Positions 10,694 to 21,240 of a stretch of DNA of 64,000 nucleotides are shown piece after piece. Numbering within the stretch: position 1 is the stretch's first letter; the number at the start of each line of letters is the position of its first letter. The stretch comes from Ligilactobacillus pabuli. GTDB taxonomy: Bacteria > Bacillota > Bacilli > Lactobacillales > Lactobacillaceae. The stretch is taken from NCBI RefSeq assembly GCF_022836475.1, contig NZ_BQXH01000004.1:62001-126000 (forward strand), read 5' to 3'. The translations under genes were made by a program, and so were the position numbers. Under the pieces are notes generated by a model, which had not been told where the DNA came from, searched no databases, and saw nothing but the letters and a program-made list of their open reading frames with translations.

Positions 10694-13099
10694 TTAAACT
10701 GGTTTGATTTGCTCATTTACCCATTTAATTAAGTCAGTGCTCTTACTATGCAGCAGAATTTCTTGCGTTCTGATCTGCAGTCTACGGGAGTGATAACTGG
10801 ATGTCTCCTTCAAGTTAACCTGTTTAGTTCCGGGGACGCCTGTAACCAATCCATTCTCTATTTTAACAAATCCTACCTCAAAAAACACCTGTAACATGAA
10901 AATCATTAGTTCTTTTGGTAATTTGAGGCGCGTGGCCATCTGAGTTCCCACTTGTCGTAAGTTTAACTTCGGATGAGCCAAGACAAAACGGTATAAATTA
11001 CCGAACTGTTGCCGACTTGGTAAACCAATTTCAAATAAATCATTTTTTTGATATAACAACAAGTGCAGTCGCTGAACTGTCAGATTCTGCAACACCTTTT
11101 GCAAGTCCCGCAAGTCTGCTGGACAATCCACTACATATAAATCAGCTGCTTGGAACTGGCCGGCTTGCTGCGGCAATAAAACAACTGGTGTATTAGCGGG
11201 CAAATATCGCTGAACTTGTTGCTTAATTTTTTCTGAGAAAAATGCATATGTTCCCTTTTGCTGCAACATCTTCACCGTTAATTTCTTGCTGCGCTGGTCG
11301 AAAATTTCCACCGTAACCGGCACACTAGTTGTTACTGGCGGTTCTTTAATTTGTGACTCTCCCAGCGGCTCTTGAGACGCGGCCGCAGTGACTGGTGCTT
11401 CTAGCTTAAGGTCAGAAATCTTAATTTGTAATGAAACTTGATTTTGCCATTCATTTTTGTCCACATAACCAACGAACTCCACTTTAGTTGGCGCCTGCAT
11501 GATCTGGCCCAGCTTATCTGCATCAATGCCAAAATAAACCGCAGAAAGTTGCTGGTTCGTCGTAGTTTTTAGGGTCAACCGCAAATGGTTATTTTCTTTT
11601 CCCATCGGCTTAGCATCTTGAATTTGGTAGCCGGTAAAGTTAAATAATGGCTGTGAGTTATCTTGTCCAAATGGTGCAAGTACCTCAATTTGTTCCAAGT
11701 CCGCTAAGGCAAATGTTGCCAGATCAACCGTTCCAGCTAACTGCAATTCTGGTTGCTTGGCATCAGCCAAATGCTGCTGTTGTGCTGCTTGATCCAAAAC
11801 TTGCTGTACAGCTTCCTGTTTTGCGATCATGATCGTTAGACCGCATGCCATTTGGTGACCGCCAAAAGCAACTAACTGGTCTCTGTGACCGTCTAAGGCT
11901 GCAAATAAATCAAAGGCAGCGACTGAACGACCAGAACCTTTGGCTTGGCCCGTTTCAGAGTCAGCATTCAACACTAAGGTTGGTTTCCCAGTTGCTTCAA
12001 CCACCCGACTAGCTACGATTCCTAGCACACCTTCATGCCAGCCTTGACCGACCAACAAGTTAACCGGATGCTGGTTTGCTTGTTCCTGCACCTGTGCCAA
12101 TGCCTCAGTCGTGATCTGATTGACAAGTTCTTGCCGTTTAGAATTTAACTCTTGGACGTGCACGGCAATTTCAGCGGCACGTTGATCATCAAAGGTCGTT
12201 AGCAATTCTACCCCTGGAGCCCCATTTTCCATCCGACCTAAGGCATTCAACCGTGGTGCTAATGCAAAACCAATTGTCTCAGCCGAAATTTTTTGCTGAT
12301 CAACATGTGCTTGTTGATATAACGCCAATAAACCGACTCTTTCCGTGTTTTGTAATACCTTGAGACCAAAGCTGACCAACACGCGATTTTCGCCAGTTAG
12401 TGAAACAATATCTGCGACTGTGCCGATTGCAGCGAGATCCAGCATTTCTTGCGGGACCTCTTCTAACAAAGCACTAGCGGTCTTAAAAGCCACCCCGGCA
12501 CCAGAAAGTTCAGCAAACGGATACTGACCTTCTGGGTGACGAGGATGCACGATTGCATATGCATGCGGTAATTCGGCTGGCATCTCATGATGATCTGTGA
12601 TCACTACATCGACACCATGCTGCTGAGCATAATTCACTGCTTCATTGCCAGAAACCCCGTTATCCACGGTTACGATCAATCCAGTGCCTTCACTGATCAA
12701 CCGCTGGTAAACTTTCAAGTTTGGACCATAACCATCGGTAAAGCGATCCGGAATATAGTAACGGACATCGGCTCCTAATTGCAGCAATGCCTCATACATG
12801 ATCGAAGTACTAGTTAAACCGTCAGCATCATAGTCACCGTAAACTACAATTTTTTCTTCAGACGTGATCGCCTTTTTAATACGCTCGCATGCTTTTTGCA
12901 TATCATGCAATAAGAATGGATCATTTAGCTGTGATAGATTCGGTTTTAAAAACTGGGTAATTTTTTCTGCCGTCTCATATCCACGTCTGATTAAAATTTC
13001 CACCACTAATTTAGGGGCTTGAGTCGCTTGGACTAGCTCCTCGACTTTAGTTTCATCAATTTTTTGGGCAACTTTCCACTGATTTTGAGCTGAAAACAC
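10694..13099 (-). CDS. recJ: Single-stranded-DNA-specific exonuclease RecJ
   Basis: 5'-3' single-strand DNA exonuclease used in recombination and mismatch repair. DHH-family motifs are in order: [13 protein letters not shown] near residue 85, [16 protein letters not shown] near 168, HPRHP and the DHHA1-type [14 protein letters not shown] long lactobacillar C-terminal extension follows. I placed the start at GTG 13099 (801 residues) because GAGGAG lies 7 bases upstream; the longer frame would overlap lapA by more than 50 bases. There are only 4 bases between the lapA stop and this start, so translation is probably coupled. Confidence 0.95.
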   Translation of the reverse strand: MFSAQNQWKVAQKIDETKVEELVQATQAPKLVVEILIRRGYETAEKITQFLKPNLSQLNDPFLLHDMQKACERIKKAITSEEKIVVYGDYDADGLTSTSIMYEALLQLGADVRYYIPDRFTDGYGPNLKVYQRLISEGTGLIVTVDNGVSGNEAVNYAQQHGVDVVITDHHEMPAELPHAYAIVHPRHPEGQYPFAELSGAGVAFKTASALLEEVPQEMLDLAAIGTVADIVSLTGENRVLVSFGLKVLQNTERVGLLALYQQAHVDQQKISAETIGFALAPRLNALGRMENGAPGVELLTTFDDQRAAEIAVHVQELNSKRQELVNQITTEALAQVQEQANQHPVNLLVGQGWHEGVLGIVASRVVEATGKPTLVLNADSETGQAKGSGRSVAAFDLFAALDGHRDQLVAFGGHQMACGLTIMIAKQEAVQQVLDQAAQQQHLADAKQPELQLAGTVDLATFALADLEQIEVLAPFGQDNSQPLFNFTGYQIQDAKPMGKENNHLRLTLKTTTNQQLSAVYFGIDADKLGQIMQAPTKVEFVGYVDKNEWQNQVSLQIKISDLKLEAPVTAAASQEPLGESQIKEPPVTTSVPVTVEIFDQRSKKLTVKMLQQKGTYAFFSEKIKQQVQRYLPANTPVVLLPQQAGQFQAADLYVVDCPADLRDLQKVLQNLTVQRLHLLLYQKNDLFEIGLPSRQQFGNLYRFVLAHPKLNLRQVGTQMATRLKLPKELMIFMLQVFFEVGFVKIENGLVTGVPGTKQVNLKETSSYHSRRLQIRTQEILLHSKSTDLIKWVNEQIKPV

Positions 13100-13103
13100 A
13101 GAA

Positions 13104-13448
13104 TCACTCCTCGCTTTGTTTAGCAGGCTCATCTTGTTGGTCTGCGACTGGTTCACTAACTGCTTTTGTAGCTGGTTGTGTTTCAGCCGAGCGCCTCATT
13201 GCTTGGTTAGCGGCGAGTTGCTTTTGTAGATCTTTGATTTCTTTTTTCTGGCGTAAACTAGTTGTCGTTGAGATCATGACTGCGATCAAAGCTCCGATCA
13301 GCAGTGCAATTACTAAAATAACGACTAATGGCATCGTCACCTTGGTGAAACCAAAGTTAACGGTTACGGCTTGCGAATTCATCCATGAAAAAATGACGAC
13401 TACTAATAACAAGATGATTGCACCGATCATTGTCCATTGTTTTTTCAT
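13104..13448 (-). CDS. LapA-domain (DUF1049) small membrane protein
   Basis: A 114-residue protein with two hydrophobic helices (about 7-25 and 38-60) joined by the VTVNFGFTKVTMPL hairpin typical of the LapA/DUF1049 domain, then a basic and acidic cytoplasmic tail. LapA proteins act in envelope assembly in Gram-negatives; the Firmicute role is not established. GGGGGAT precedes the ATG. It lies between the SDR gene and recJ in the operon. Confidence 0.8.
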   Translation of the reverse strand: MKKQWTMIGAIILLLVVVIFSWMNSQAVTVNFGFTKVTMPLVVILVIALLIGALIAVMISTTTSLRQKKEIKDLQKQLAANQAMRRSAETQPATKAVSEPVADQQDEPAKQSEE

Positions 13449-13463
13449 GAGGATCCCCCTTTT

Positions 13464-14273
13464 CTATTTTTTATTAAATAAATTAGTCAACAAAAAATCT
13501 CCTAAACGTGGAAAAACTTGTAACGCATGGTGTGCGGCTGCCATACTGCGCGGTCGGTTCAATTCACGTTTGCTGGAACCGATCGTCGCAACAATTTGTG
13601 CGGCTAAAACTTCTGGATCAAGCACAAAATGGCTAATGTTATCTAGGTAATGGCCGGTTCGATCCGCATAATCAAAGAAATGTGTCTGAATTGGTCCCGG
13701 ATTAACCGTTAAAACCGAGATTCCCAAGGGTTTTAACTCTAATCGCAAAGCATTCGAATAAGCCAAAACCGCTGCCTTGCTAGCAGCGTAAACAGCTGTT
13801 TTTGGTGTTTGGATCTTGGCAGCGATCGAAGCCGTATTGATAATGGCACCGCGTTTGCGAGCGGCCATCTTTAAGGCGGTATATTTTGTCATATACATTA
13901 AGCCCAAAACATTGACTCGAAACATTTTTTCTGCCACATCCATTGGAAAATCAAGTGCCTGTTCCATCAAACCAAAGCCTGCATTATTCACTAAGACATC
14001 AATGGGACCCACCGAATTTTCGACTTGATTGACAACTTGTTCGATTTGGGCAGGATCAGAGACATCTAGCTCATAAGCCAAAGAGAGCCTTCCTGACAGC
14101 TTGCGACAAACCTCGGAGACTTTATCCAGCTTATCCTTGCGACGCGCACAAACGACGACGATTGCCTTTTTCAAGGCAGCCTGATAAGCAATCTGTTCTC
14201 CTAGACCAGAAGAAGCTCCTGTCACCACCACGATGCGATTTCGTAAACTTTTTAGTTCTTGATAACCATGCAT
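13464..14273 (-). CDS. Short-chain dehydrogenase/reductase (YqjQ/DltE-like)
   Basis: A classical SDR of 269 residues. The NAD(P)-binding TGASSGLG is near residues 19-26, with ARR after beta-2 suggesting NADPH preference. NNAGFG is near 96-101 and the catalytic YAASK is near 161-165. The substrate cannot be read from sequence. It sits 12 bases after rnz, the same neighbourhood as yqjQ near the RNase Z gene in Bacillus. An AGGGGTG site precedes the ATG. Confidence 0.88.
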   Translation of the reverse strand: MHGYQELKSLRNRIVVVTGASSGLGEQIAYQAALKKAIVVVCARRKDKLDKVSEVCRKLSGRLSLAYELDVSDPAQIEQVVNQVENSVGPIDVLVNNAGFGLMEQALDFPMDVAEKMFRVNVLGLMYMTKYTALKMAARKRGAIINTASIAAKIQTPKTAVYAASKAAVLAYSNALRLELKPLGISVLTVNPGPIQTHFFDYADRTGHYLDNISHFVLDPEVLAAQIVATIGSSKRELNRPRSMAAAHHALQVFPRLGDFLLTNLFNKK

Positions 14274-14285
14274 ATCGTTTCACCC

Positions 14286-15224
14286 CTATTTTTCTTGGAA
14301 AGGAACATTGATCACATCAAAATCTTTGACAACTTTCGTATTTTTGAAAACTTCTTGAGCGTCATGTTGCAGCGTTTTGACCATCGACCCCACATAACGA
14401 GCCGAAATATGGGTTAACAAGAGGTGCTTGACCCCCACTTTTTTCGCCACCTGTGCGGCTTGAACACAAGTCGAATGATAATAAGCATGTGCCAATTTAG
14501 CGTCACCTTTGCCATAAGTACTTTCATGCACTAAGACGTCAGCATTGGCAGCCAGTTCTGCGATGTTTGGTGTTGAACGGGTATCGCCTAAGATCGTGAC
14601 GATCCGGCCCTTCTTAGCTGGTCCAATAAAGTCAGCACCATTGATTTGGCGACCATCGCTTAAAGTCACTACTTCTCCGGCTTTTAAACGACCATAAATT
14701 GGTCCAGAAGGAATTTGTAATTCTTTGAGCTTTTCAACTTGTAATTCACCCGGATAATCGCTTTCTTCGATCCGATAACCTACACAGTTGATCCGGTGTT
14801 CCAAGTGTTTAAAACTAACCTTAAACTTCGGACTGCTAAAGATCAGTCCTTCTTCGCCCAGCTCCACAAATTTTAACTTGTAGGCTAATTTAGTATGAGA
14901 AACACGCAAACTTGTTTTGACGAAATCGGCGATCCCTGCTGGCCCGTAAATGGTCAACGGTGTCGGATCTTCGCCATTTTGAAAAGAACGACTACTTAAA
15001 AATCCTGGTAAACCAAAAATATGATCCCCATGCAAGTGAGTAATAAAAATCTTCGTAACTTTTCGTGGCCGGATCGAAGTCCGTAAGATCTGGTGCTGTG
15101 TAGCTTCCCCACAATCAAAGAGCCAGACTTCATTAATTTCTGGCAGTAACTTTAGTGCCGTTGCAGTAACATTGCGAAACTTACCTGGTGAACCTGCACC
15201 AGTTCCTAAAAATTCTATTTCCAT
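14286..15224 (-). CDS. rnz: Ribonuclease Z
   Basis: Endonuclease that removes 3' trailers from tRNA precursors lacking an encoded CCA; a metallo-beta-lactamase fold enzyme. At 312 residues it is the short bacterial form. [13 protein letters not shown] near residue 60 is the zinc-binding motif, and further metal ligands are visible ([18 protein letters not shown]). It is the first gene of the rnz-SDR-lapA-recJ-apt-addB-addA transcription unit. The single tRNA gene in this window has no encoded CCA, so it is a natural substrate. Confidence 0.96.
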   Translation of the reverse strand: MEIEFLGTGAGSPGKFRNVTATALKLLPEINEVWLFDCGEATQHQILRTSIRPRKVTKIFITHLHGDHIFGLPGFLSSRSFQNGEDPTPLTIYGPAGIADFVKTSLRVSHTKLAYKLKFVELGEEGLIFSSPKFKVSFKHLEHRINCVGYRIEESDYPGELQVEKLKELQIPSGPIYGRLKAGEVVTLSDGRQINGADFIGPAKKGRIVTILGDTRSTPNIAELAANADVLVHESTYGKGDAKLAHAYYHSTCVQAAQVAKKVGVKHLLLTHISARYVGSMVKTLQHDAQEVFKNTKVVKDFDVINVPFQEK

Positions 15225-15256
15225 CTTTTAAATATCCTATCTAACTTAATTTTTAT

Positions 15257-15276
15257 CTAACCTTAGCCAAGGTTAG
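15257..15276 (-). other. Stem-loop in the rnz leader
   Basis: A perfect 8-bp inverted repeat, CTAACCTT-4-AAGGTTAG, lies about 33 bases upstream of the rnz ATG and downstream of the candidate promoter. It would therefore be in the 5' untranslated RNA. Function unknown. Confidence 0.5.
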
Positions 15277-15309
15277 GCAGACTTTTTAATCGTGAACAAA
15301 AAACCGCTG

Positions 15310-15340
15310 AATTATAGTTAACTGAATTAACTAACCGGTG
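15310..15340 (-). promoter_or_regulatory. Candidate rnz operon promoter with overlapping palindrome
   Basis: On the minus strand a TATAAT box (15312-15317) is preceded by a perfect inverted repeat TAGTTAA-5-TTAACTA (15315-15333) that occupies the -35/-10 spacer. No good TTGACA is visible, so the promoter may need an activator or be blocked by a repressor at the palindrome. Inference only. Confidence 0.4.
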
Positions 15341-15539
15341 TCCATTTTATCATTTTATCGTGATTTGACAAAATAAAATTCTAGTTGCACTTTTGCATCC
15401 TGGCTTGAAAAGCCCAAGATTCAACCCCTGGCAGCTAAATTTTTATTGCAGTAATTTTTATCCGCCTTCACTATAAGATACGCAAAATATCTTAATTTGA
15501 GTTTCAAAAAACCACTTTTTCTTAAAATTTTTCACGTCA

Positions 15540-15569
15540 TTCAAAAAAAGAGACAGCATCTGCTATAAT
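15540..15569 (+). promoter_or_regulatory. Promoter of the 91-aa gene
   Basis: An extended -10 (TGC then TATAAT at 15564-15569) lies about 30 bases before the ATG. A weak TTCAAA -35 is 18 bases upstream. Confidence 0.6.
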
Positions 15570-15598
15570 TAACTTAAATTAGAAGGGAGCGAAAACAA

Positions 15599-15874
15599 AT
15601 GCATGTAGCTGATTTTCAAGCTTGTACCTTTAATTTAGAGTCTAATTTATCACTCTTTTTAGAGGACAACCAGCAATTACTTCCGCTCTCTTTTTTACAC
15701 TTATCAGACAGTGCTGTTTCTTTATCAGTCGGAGAGCAGCCCTTGACTTTAGCAGAATTAGACTATGGCTTACAGTTTTGTCAGCCCGCTTTACTGCTGA
15801 CGATCGAACACGACGGAAAAACTAAGCCAGTCTTTGGCTTTCGCCGCGTTGATCAACAACTTTACCTGCATTAA
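15599..15874 (+). CDS. Hypothetical 91-aa protein
   Basis: I do not recognise this family. It has a good AGAAGGGAG ribosome site, an extended -10 promoter and a terminator of its own, so it looks like a real one-gene unit. The protein is soluble, acidic and leucine-rich, with no signal peptide, membrane segment or metal motif. It ends in an aromatic and basic stretch (PVFGFRRVDQQLYLH). It is the only plus-strand gene between 2.1 and 22.4 kb. Confidence 0.65.
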   Translation: MHVADFQACTFNLESNLSLFLEDNQQLLPLSFLHLSDSAVSLSVGEQPLTLAELDYGLQFCQPALLLTIEHDGKTKPVFGFRRVDQQLYLH

Positions 15875-15878
15875 CAAG

Positions 15879-15935
15879 AAAAAGTGCACGCCGCCCACAA
15901 TAGGCTCTCCTACTGTTGGTGACGTGCACTATTTA
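15879..15935. terminator. Bidirectional terminator
   Basis: A long inverted repeat has outer arms AGTGCACG and CGTGCACT and inner arms CCCACAATAGG and CCTACTGTTGG. The minus strand has TTTTTCTTG after the stem, and the plus strand ATTTAATTA. It separates the converging 91-aa gene and oatA. Confidence 0.8.
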
Positions 15936-15936
15936 A

Positions 15937-17826
15937 TTACGATTTGTTTAACATACTTTTGGCAACAAAGTTTCCGTAATATGGCAAACCATCCGGGTTA
16001 GGATGAACATTGTCTGAGTAGAACCATTCTGGGTGTTTTTGACTGTATGAATGCCAGTCGATCACCGTTAAGTTATGGTACTTTTTCTCAGCCTTGGCCA
16101 AATCTTGGTTAACTTGGTCTTGCCACCGCTGGGTCGGGACCTCTGTGTTGACCCAATAAACCTTGCGTTGCGGTCCTAAGACCTGCATGATCTGTTTCAA
16201 ATCATCCGGTGTAAAGGGTCCGTTAGTTCCCAAACTAAGCAAAACTGTATCGGACATTTTACCATTCTGTGCTAAAGAAGTTAAAATTGGCAAAGCATCA
16301 CGAACCTGTCGTCCAACTTTAGCATCGACATACATCTGGGGGAAAATCCCCTGCATTGTTGCTGAAGCATCAGCTAAAACAGAATCACCGATTGCCGTGA
16401 CAGGCATCTTTTTTGCCTGGGCAACTTGGCTTTTTGTTAACTCACCCTCAGCTGTTTCAGTGGTTTTTTCCGTTGACTTAGCCGGCTTGTTGTCCGGCGC
16501 TTTTTTAGCGACTGTTTTTTTCTTTTGCGGTTCTGCATTCTGCTTTTTAGCCTGCTTGTTGTTCTGTGAGATCACTTTTTGCAAATCTTGTGAGTCTCGT
16601 TGAGAAACACTGGCACGCGGTTTGTCTAGCGCCCCCCAGCCGGCAATTAAGACCACGACTGTTGCCAGACCGAGCCACACACGTTTTGGACCAGCAGCTG
16701 AGCCTTTCGTAAAGACTTCCTTTAAGACTGTAAAAGTCTGTTTGTAATCAAAATGCTGCATTGGCCGCTCTAAGAAGCGATAGGACAAATCACTGACTAA
16801 TAAGATCAGGGCAATTTCAATTACGGCATGCAGCCACGGGTGATTTGCCACGTTGGCGATCTTTTGTTCATAAAAAATCATGATCGGATACTGGTACAAA
16901 TAGATCCCATAGCTCCGTTTACCTAACCAAGTAAAGAACTTGTTGGTCATTAAACGGTTCATATCTGCCCCTGGATGGACAATTGTCGCAACTAAGAGTG
17001 CCGATAGAATGGAGAAGAAAAACATCCCGCCCAAATAAACAAGGTCACTTTCCCCATCCATCTTGAAAAACATCCACACGATCAGTAACAACGAGACCAG
17101 TCCAGTCCCATCTAAAAAGAGCCGCGGTCCCTGTTGCAAATTCGCCTTTAGTTTCGTACTTGGCCACAAAAAGGCTAAAGCCGCACCTAAGACGATTGAA
17201 AACATTCGCGTATCAGTGCCATAATAGATCCGCGATGGATCTTGGCCTGGTTTGAATAAGATGATCATCAGCAAAGCTGAAACAAAAGCTGCAACCAACA
17301 AAATATCAAAATTTGTTTGTCGTGAGCGGATCAGCTTTAACATGATCAAGATCACGAGTGGCCAAATCAGGTAAAATTGTCCTTCGATCGATAACGACCA
17401 TAAGTGAGTAAATGGTGATTGATTCCCAAACTTATCAAAATAGGACTCATGATTTGACACCTGAAACCAGTTATAAACATAAAAAATGTTGCTAACAATA
17501 ACTCCCCGTAACTTATCAATAGATTCGCGGGCAAACAAAGTTACAAAAGCCGACGTGGTGAGTACCATCGTCATCAATGCCGGGTATAAGCGTTTCATTC
17601 GCCTGACATAAAAAGCCTTAATATCGATTTGTTGATTTTGCTCATACTCTTGAATCAGCAGGTCGGTGATCAAATAGCCTGAAACAACAAAGAAGATCGG
17701 GACCCCTAAAAAGCCGCCAGTCATTCTATATGGAAAAAGGTGATATAAAATGACACCAATTACCGCTAACGTTCTTACTCCATCAAAACCTGAAATATAT
17801 CTGCTTTTCTTTAATCTTTTTCCCAT
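15937..17826 (-). CDS. oatA: Peptidoglycan O-acetyltransferase, OatA type
   Basis: A two-domain membrane protein of 629 residues. The N-terminal acyltransferase-3 domain has about ten or eleven membrane helices (FDGVRTLAVIGVILYH, then FFVVSGYLITDLL) and carries acetyl groups across the membrane. A basic, Ala/Lys-rich linker near 400-465 leads to an extracytoplasmic SGNH esterase-like domain with GDSVLAD near 477, LGTNGP and the catalytic DNVHP near 605. This is the OatA architecture that acetylates MurNAc and gives lysozyme resistance. The ATG at 17826 is preferred over the TTG one codon earlier. The exact acceptor polymer is inferred. Confidence 0.88.
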   Translation of the reverse strand: MGKRLKKSRYISGFDGVRTLAVIGVILYHLFPYRMTGGFLGVPIFFVVSGYLITDLLIQEYEQNQQIDIKAFYVRRMKRLYPALMTMVLTTSAFVTLFARESIDKLRGVIVSNIFYVYNWFQVSNHESYFDKFGNQSPFTHLWSLSIEGQFYLIWPLVILIMLKLIRSRQTNFDILLVAAFVSALLMIILFKPGQDPSRIYYGTDTRMFSIVLGAALAFLWPSTKLKANLQQGPRLFLDGTGLVSLLLIVWMFFKMDGESDLVYLGGMFFFSILSALLVATIVHPGADMNRLMTNKFFTWLGKRSYGIYLYQYPIMIFYEQKIANVANHPWLHAVIEIALILLVSDLSYRFLERPMQHFDYKQTFTVLKEVFTKGSAAGPKRVWLGLATVVVLIAGWGALDKPRASVSQRDSQDLQKVISQNNKQAKKQNAEPQKKKTVAKKAPDNKPAKSTEKTTETAEGELTKSQVAQAKKMPVTAIGDSVLADASATMQGIFPQMYVDAKVGRQVRDALPILTSLAQNGKMSDTVLLSLGTNGPFTPDDLKQIMQVLGPQRKVYWVNTEVPTQRWQDQVNQDLAKAEKKYHNLTVIDWHSYSQKHPEWFYSDNVHPNPDGLPYYGNFVAKSMLNKS

Positions 17827-17919
17827 CAAAATCCCGTCCGTCTAAATCCTGTGCACCTCTAGCTGAAAACTCATTTTACAGCTAACCCTAACTTTCACCA
17901 AAGAAGCAACTACTTTGTC

Positions 17920-19218
17920 TTATTCGACAAATTCAAAACTAAATTTCCCAATTTGAACGATATCGCCGCTCTTGGCACCATGGGCCCGTAATGCTTCATC
18001 AACACCCATTGAGCGCATCTGACGTGCAAAGCGCATGACACTTTCATCATGTTCTAAGTTGGTCATTTGGAATAAGCGTTCCAATTTACCACCGCTTAAG
18101 ATCCAGTAGCCTTCGCCGCCGTCTTCCAAGTTAAATGGTTTTTCTTCTTCTTCGTAAGTGTAAACCACATTTTCGTCTGCTGGCTGTTCCTCAGTAATAA
18201 ACTGTGGTGTCTTAGCTAACAAGTCTGCTGTTAGATGAACTAAGTCTTGCAAATTACTATGTGTCACTGCAGAAACTGGGACTACTTCTGGCACGGCAGC
18301 TAAAGTTGTATCAGCTTTGAGCTTTTCTTTAAAGGCTGCCAAGTTTTCTTCTGCATCAGGCATATCCATCTTGCTGGCTGCCACAATTTGCGGCCGTTTC
18401 AATAAGGCTGGATCATACTTCGCTAACTCGGCGTTGATCTTTTCAAAGTCCGTGTATGGATCTCGCCCTTCTAAGCCTGACATGTCAACCACGTGGACAA
18501 TAACACGGGTCCGTTCAACGTGACGAAGGAATTGGATCCCCAAGCCCACACCGTTTGAAGCACCTTCGATCAAGCCTGGCAAATCGGCCATGACAAAGTC
18601 GCGACCGTCGTCTAATTGCACCATTCCTAGATTAGGTACTAAAGTTGTAAAATGATATTCCGCAATTTTAGGCTTAGCACTAGTTAAGACCGATAATAAA
18701 GTTGATTTTCCGACTGAAGGGAAACCAACCAGTCCAACATCAGCTAAGACTTTTAACTCTAACTGTAAGTTTCGTTCGACACCGGGTTCGCCATTTTCGG
18801 CGATTTCAGGTGCAGGGTTCTTAGGTGACGCAAACTTAATATTACCGCGTCCTCCCCGACCACCTGCAGCTACTACTAATTCTTGTCCATTTTCAACGAG
18901 GTCTCCTAAAACTTCTCCTGTGTCTAAATCATGGACAGTCGTGCCTTCTGGGACTGAGACATACAAGTTATCGGCTTTTCTACCATACATCCCCTTGATC
19001 ATCCCATTTTGGCCTTTTTTAGCTTTGAAGATCCGGTGATAACGGAAATCCATTAACGTCCGTAAACCTTCATCAACTTTCAAAATAATACTGCCGCCGT
19101 GACCGCCATCGCCACCAGCGGGTCCACCATTCGGGATAAATTTTTCGCGACGGAATGCAACCATTCCATCGCCGCCTTTTCCGGCTTTAACTGTAATTTT
19201 AACTTGATCAACAAACAT
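17920..19218 (-). CDS. obgE: GTPase Obg/CgtA
   Basis: Essential GTPase in 50S ribosome assembly and stress signalling. 432 residues in three domains: the glycine-rich Obg fold ([13 protein letters not shown] near 120-132), the G domain (G1 GFPSVGKST near 164-172, G3 [10 protein letters not shown]) and a C-terminal OCT domain from about 355. Length and order are standard. It has its own promoter upstream and is separated from uvrC by 127 bases. Confidence 0.98.
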   Translation of the reverse strand: MFVDQVKITVKAGKGGDGMVAFRREKFIPNGGPAGGDGGHGGSIILKVDEGLRTLMDFRYHRIFKAKKGQNGMIKGMYGRKADNLYVSVPEGTTVHDLDTGEVLGDLVENGQELVVAAGGRGGRGNIKFASPKNPAPEIAENGEPGVERNLQLELKVLADVGLVGFPSVGKSTLLSVLTSAKPKIAEYHFTTLVPNLGMVQLDDGRDFVMADLPGLIEGASNGVGLGIQFLRHVERTRVIVHVVDMSGLEGRDPYTDFEKINAELAKYDPALLKRPQIVAASKMDMPDAEENLAAFKEKLKADTTLAAVPEVVPVSAVTHSNLQDLVHLTADLLAKTPQFITEEQPADENVVYTYEEEEKPFNLEDGGEGYWILSGGKLERLFQMTNLEHDESVMRFARQMRSMGVDEALRAHGAKSGDIVQIGKFSFEFVE

Positions 19219-19295
19219 TGTTTTTAATCACCTTTCTCAGGTATCTAGAATTATTTTTTTAGATGGTACGTGTTATTTGCATTTAATCTTCGCCA

Positions 19296-19324
19296 ACTAT
19301 AGCAGTTTTTGTTTTTAAAAGCAA
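19296..19324 (-). promoter_or_regulatory. Promoter of obgE
   Basis: TTGCTT at 19319-19324 and TATAGT at 19296-19301 with a 17-base spacer ending in TGC. It lies about 80 bases upstream of the obgE start. Confidence 0.65.
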
Positions 19325-19345
19325 AAAGTCTTCGGACTAAATCCG

Positions 19346-21115
19346 CTATTTTAAGCTTAATTTAATCGTTTCTGCGACTTTATGTGAAATCCCCAGTTCT
19401 TCTAACTCAGCAACTGAAGCTTCACTAATTTTTTTCAATGACTTAAAGTTCTTCAGCAACTTGACCCGGGTCTTGGGGCCAACTCCCTGAATCGTTTCTA
19501 AACGCGACGATAAAGAATTTTTCGAATGGACCTGGCGGTGGAATGTGATCGCAAAACGGTGAACTTCATCTTGGATCCGTTGCAGCAAATAAAAGCCCTC
19601 GCTCTTAGGATCTAGCCCAATTTTTTCATCATTTTCCGTCATTAGATCTGCCGTTTTATGGTGTTCATTTTTAACCATCCCAGCCACGGGGATCTGCAGG
19701 CCTAATTGATTGACCAACGTCTCTTTAGCCGCATTGATCTGCACGACCCCGCCATCCATTAAAATTAAATCAGGCAGCGGTGCATGCTCTTTTAATAAAC
19801 GGCTGTAACGACGGTAGATCACTTCTTGCGTACTTGCATACTCATCAGCGTTCGTCACGGTTTTAAGCTTGTATTTCCGATACTCTGTCTTATCAGGACG
19901 ACCGTCTAAGAAACTCACCATCGCGGAAACTGGGTCTTGCCCCTGAATATGCGAATGGTCAAAGGATTCGATCCGGTGTCCGTGAGGCAGCCCGAGGACA
20001 TCAGTGATCTCGTTCATTGCCCCTACTGTCTTACGGTCATCAAGCTCTAACAGCCGGAACTTTTCTTCCAACACTAAGCGTGAATTTTTTTGCGCCATTT
20101 CAAGCAAGTCTCTCTTTTGCCCCCGCTGTGGGGTCCGGACCGGCACGCCTAAAATTTGTGCCAAGATCTCATGCTCCATTCCTTGCGGGACTAAAATTTC
20201 TTTCGGTAAGATCCGATTTTTTTGGTTATAAAATTGCAAAATGAAAGATGCTAACTCGTTTTCCGGGGTATCAATACAAGGAAACAGGCGCTTTTCCCGT
20301 TTCATCAGGCGTGCTTGCCGGATAAAGAAGACTTGGATCGATAACCAGCCCTTGTCCATGTAAAAAGCAAACAAATCTCTGGGTGTATTATCATTAGAAA
20401 TAATCTTTTGCCGTTCGACCGTCACCTCGACATAATGGATCTGGTCTCTCAACTCTGCGGCACGTTCAAATTCCATTTTTTCTGCAGCCTTGTTCATCTG
20501 TTGCGTTAACTTGCGTTTGATCCCAGCCACATTGCCATGCAAAAACGATTTAATTTTTTTGATCTGGGCGTCATACTCACTTTGAGGCACTTCTTTAAAG
20601 CACGCTCCCAAGCACTGTCCCATATGATAGTACAGGCACGGTCGTTTCTGGTAACCATTACAGCGTCGTAACGGGTACACCTTTTGTAAGAGCTGCATCG
20701 TTTCGGTCGCAGCATAAACGTTCGGATATGGTCCAAAGTATGACCCGCCATCGTTTTTGACCTGACTGGCGATTTTTAAGGTTGGGTCTTTTTCATGTGT
20801 AATTTTAATATAGGGATAACCTGTGCCCCGCTTCAACTTGATGTTGTAATAGGGTTTATGCTTTTGAATCAGGGTAATTTCCAATAAAAAAGCTTCCTTG
20901 TCAGTTGAGGTCACGATCGTTTCAAAATCGCGGATCTCGGAAACCAACTTGGCAGTTTTTCCCTCGTGAGCACTTTTAAAATATGAACGAACTCGATTCT
21001 TTAAATTCTTAGCTTTACCAACATAAATGATCTTGCTGTTGATATCTTTCATCAGATAACAACCTGGCAGATCCGGCAACAATTTCAATTTATTTTCTAC
21101 GTGTTGAGTTGCCAT
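19346..21115 (-). CDS. uvrC: Excinuclease ABC subunit C
   Basis: Dual-incision nuclease of nucleotide excision repair. 589 residues: GIY-YIG domain at 12-90 (LPGCYLMKD, then IIYVGKAKNLKNRVRSYF), a cysteine cluster CNGYQKRPCLYYHMGQCLGAC near 155-172, a UVR motif near 200-235 for UvrB contact, an RNase H-like endonuclease domain (ESFDHSHIQG and DGG motifs) and helix-hairpin-helix repeats at the C-terminus. A TATAAT lies near 21148-21153, but no SOS-type box was seen by eye upstream. Confidence 0.97.
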   Translation of the reverse strand: MATQHVENKLKLLPDLPGCYLMKDINSKIIYVGKAKNLKNRVRSYFKSAHEGKTAKLVSEIRDFETIVTSTDKEAFLLEITLIQKHKPYYNIKLKRGTGYPYIKITHEKDPTLKIASQVKNDGGSYFGPYPNVYAATETMQLLQKVYPLRRCNGYQKRPCLYYHMGQCLGACFKEVPQSEYDAQIKKIKSFLHGNVAGIKRKLTQQMNKAAEKMEFERAAELRDQIHYVEVTVERQKIISNDNTPRDLFAFYMDKGWLSIQVFFIRQARLMKREKRLFPCIDTPENELASFILQFYNQKNRILPKEILVPQGMEHEILAQILGVPVRTPQRGQKRDLLEMAQKNSRLVLEEKFRLLELDDRKTVGAMNEITDVLGLPHGHRIESFDHSHIQGQDPVSAMVSFLDGRPDKTEYRKYKLKTVTNADEYASTQEVIYRRYSRLLKEHAPLPDLILMDGGVVQINAAKETLVNQLGLQIPVAGMVKNEHHKTADLMTENDEKIGLDPKSEGFYLLQRIQDEVHRFAITFHRQVHSKNSLSSRLETIQGVGPKTRVKLLKNFKSLKKISEASVAELEELGISHKVAETIKLSLK

Positions 21116-21240
21116 CTAAACGATCCTTTCTTTATGTCATTACTCTAATTATAACGCGTTCTAGCGCCAATTCATAACAATTCAGCCGTTAGAACAAATA
21201 AATTTTTCAAAATATAATCTAGCTTTAATTGCACGAACGA

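Larger units (their letters stand above)
15225..15598. other. Intergenic region between divergent rnz and 91-aa gene
   Basis: 374 AT-rich bases without a convincing gene. Besides the rnz leader hairpin and its candidate promoter, it holds a 6-bp inverted repeat AAGATA-7-TATCTT at 15475-15493 and the promoter of the plus-strand gene at about 15540-15569. Confidence 0.6.

Noticed and set aside
21116-21240. SOS (LexA/DinR) box for uvrC
   Set aside because: No CGAAC-4-GTTCG-like palindrome was found in the upstream region by eye.
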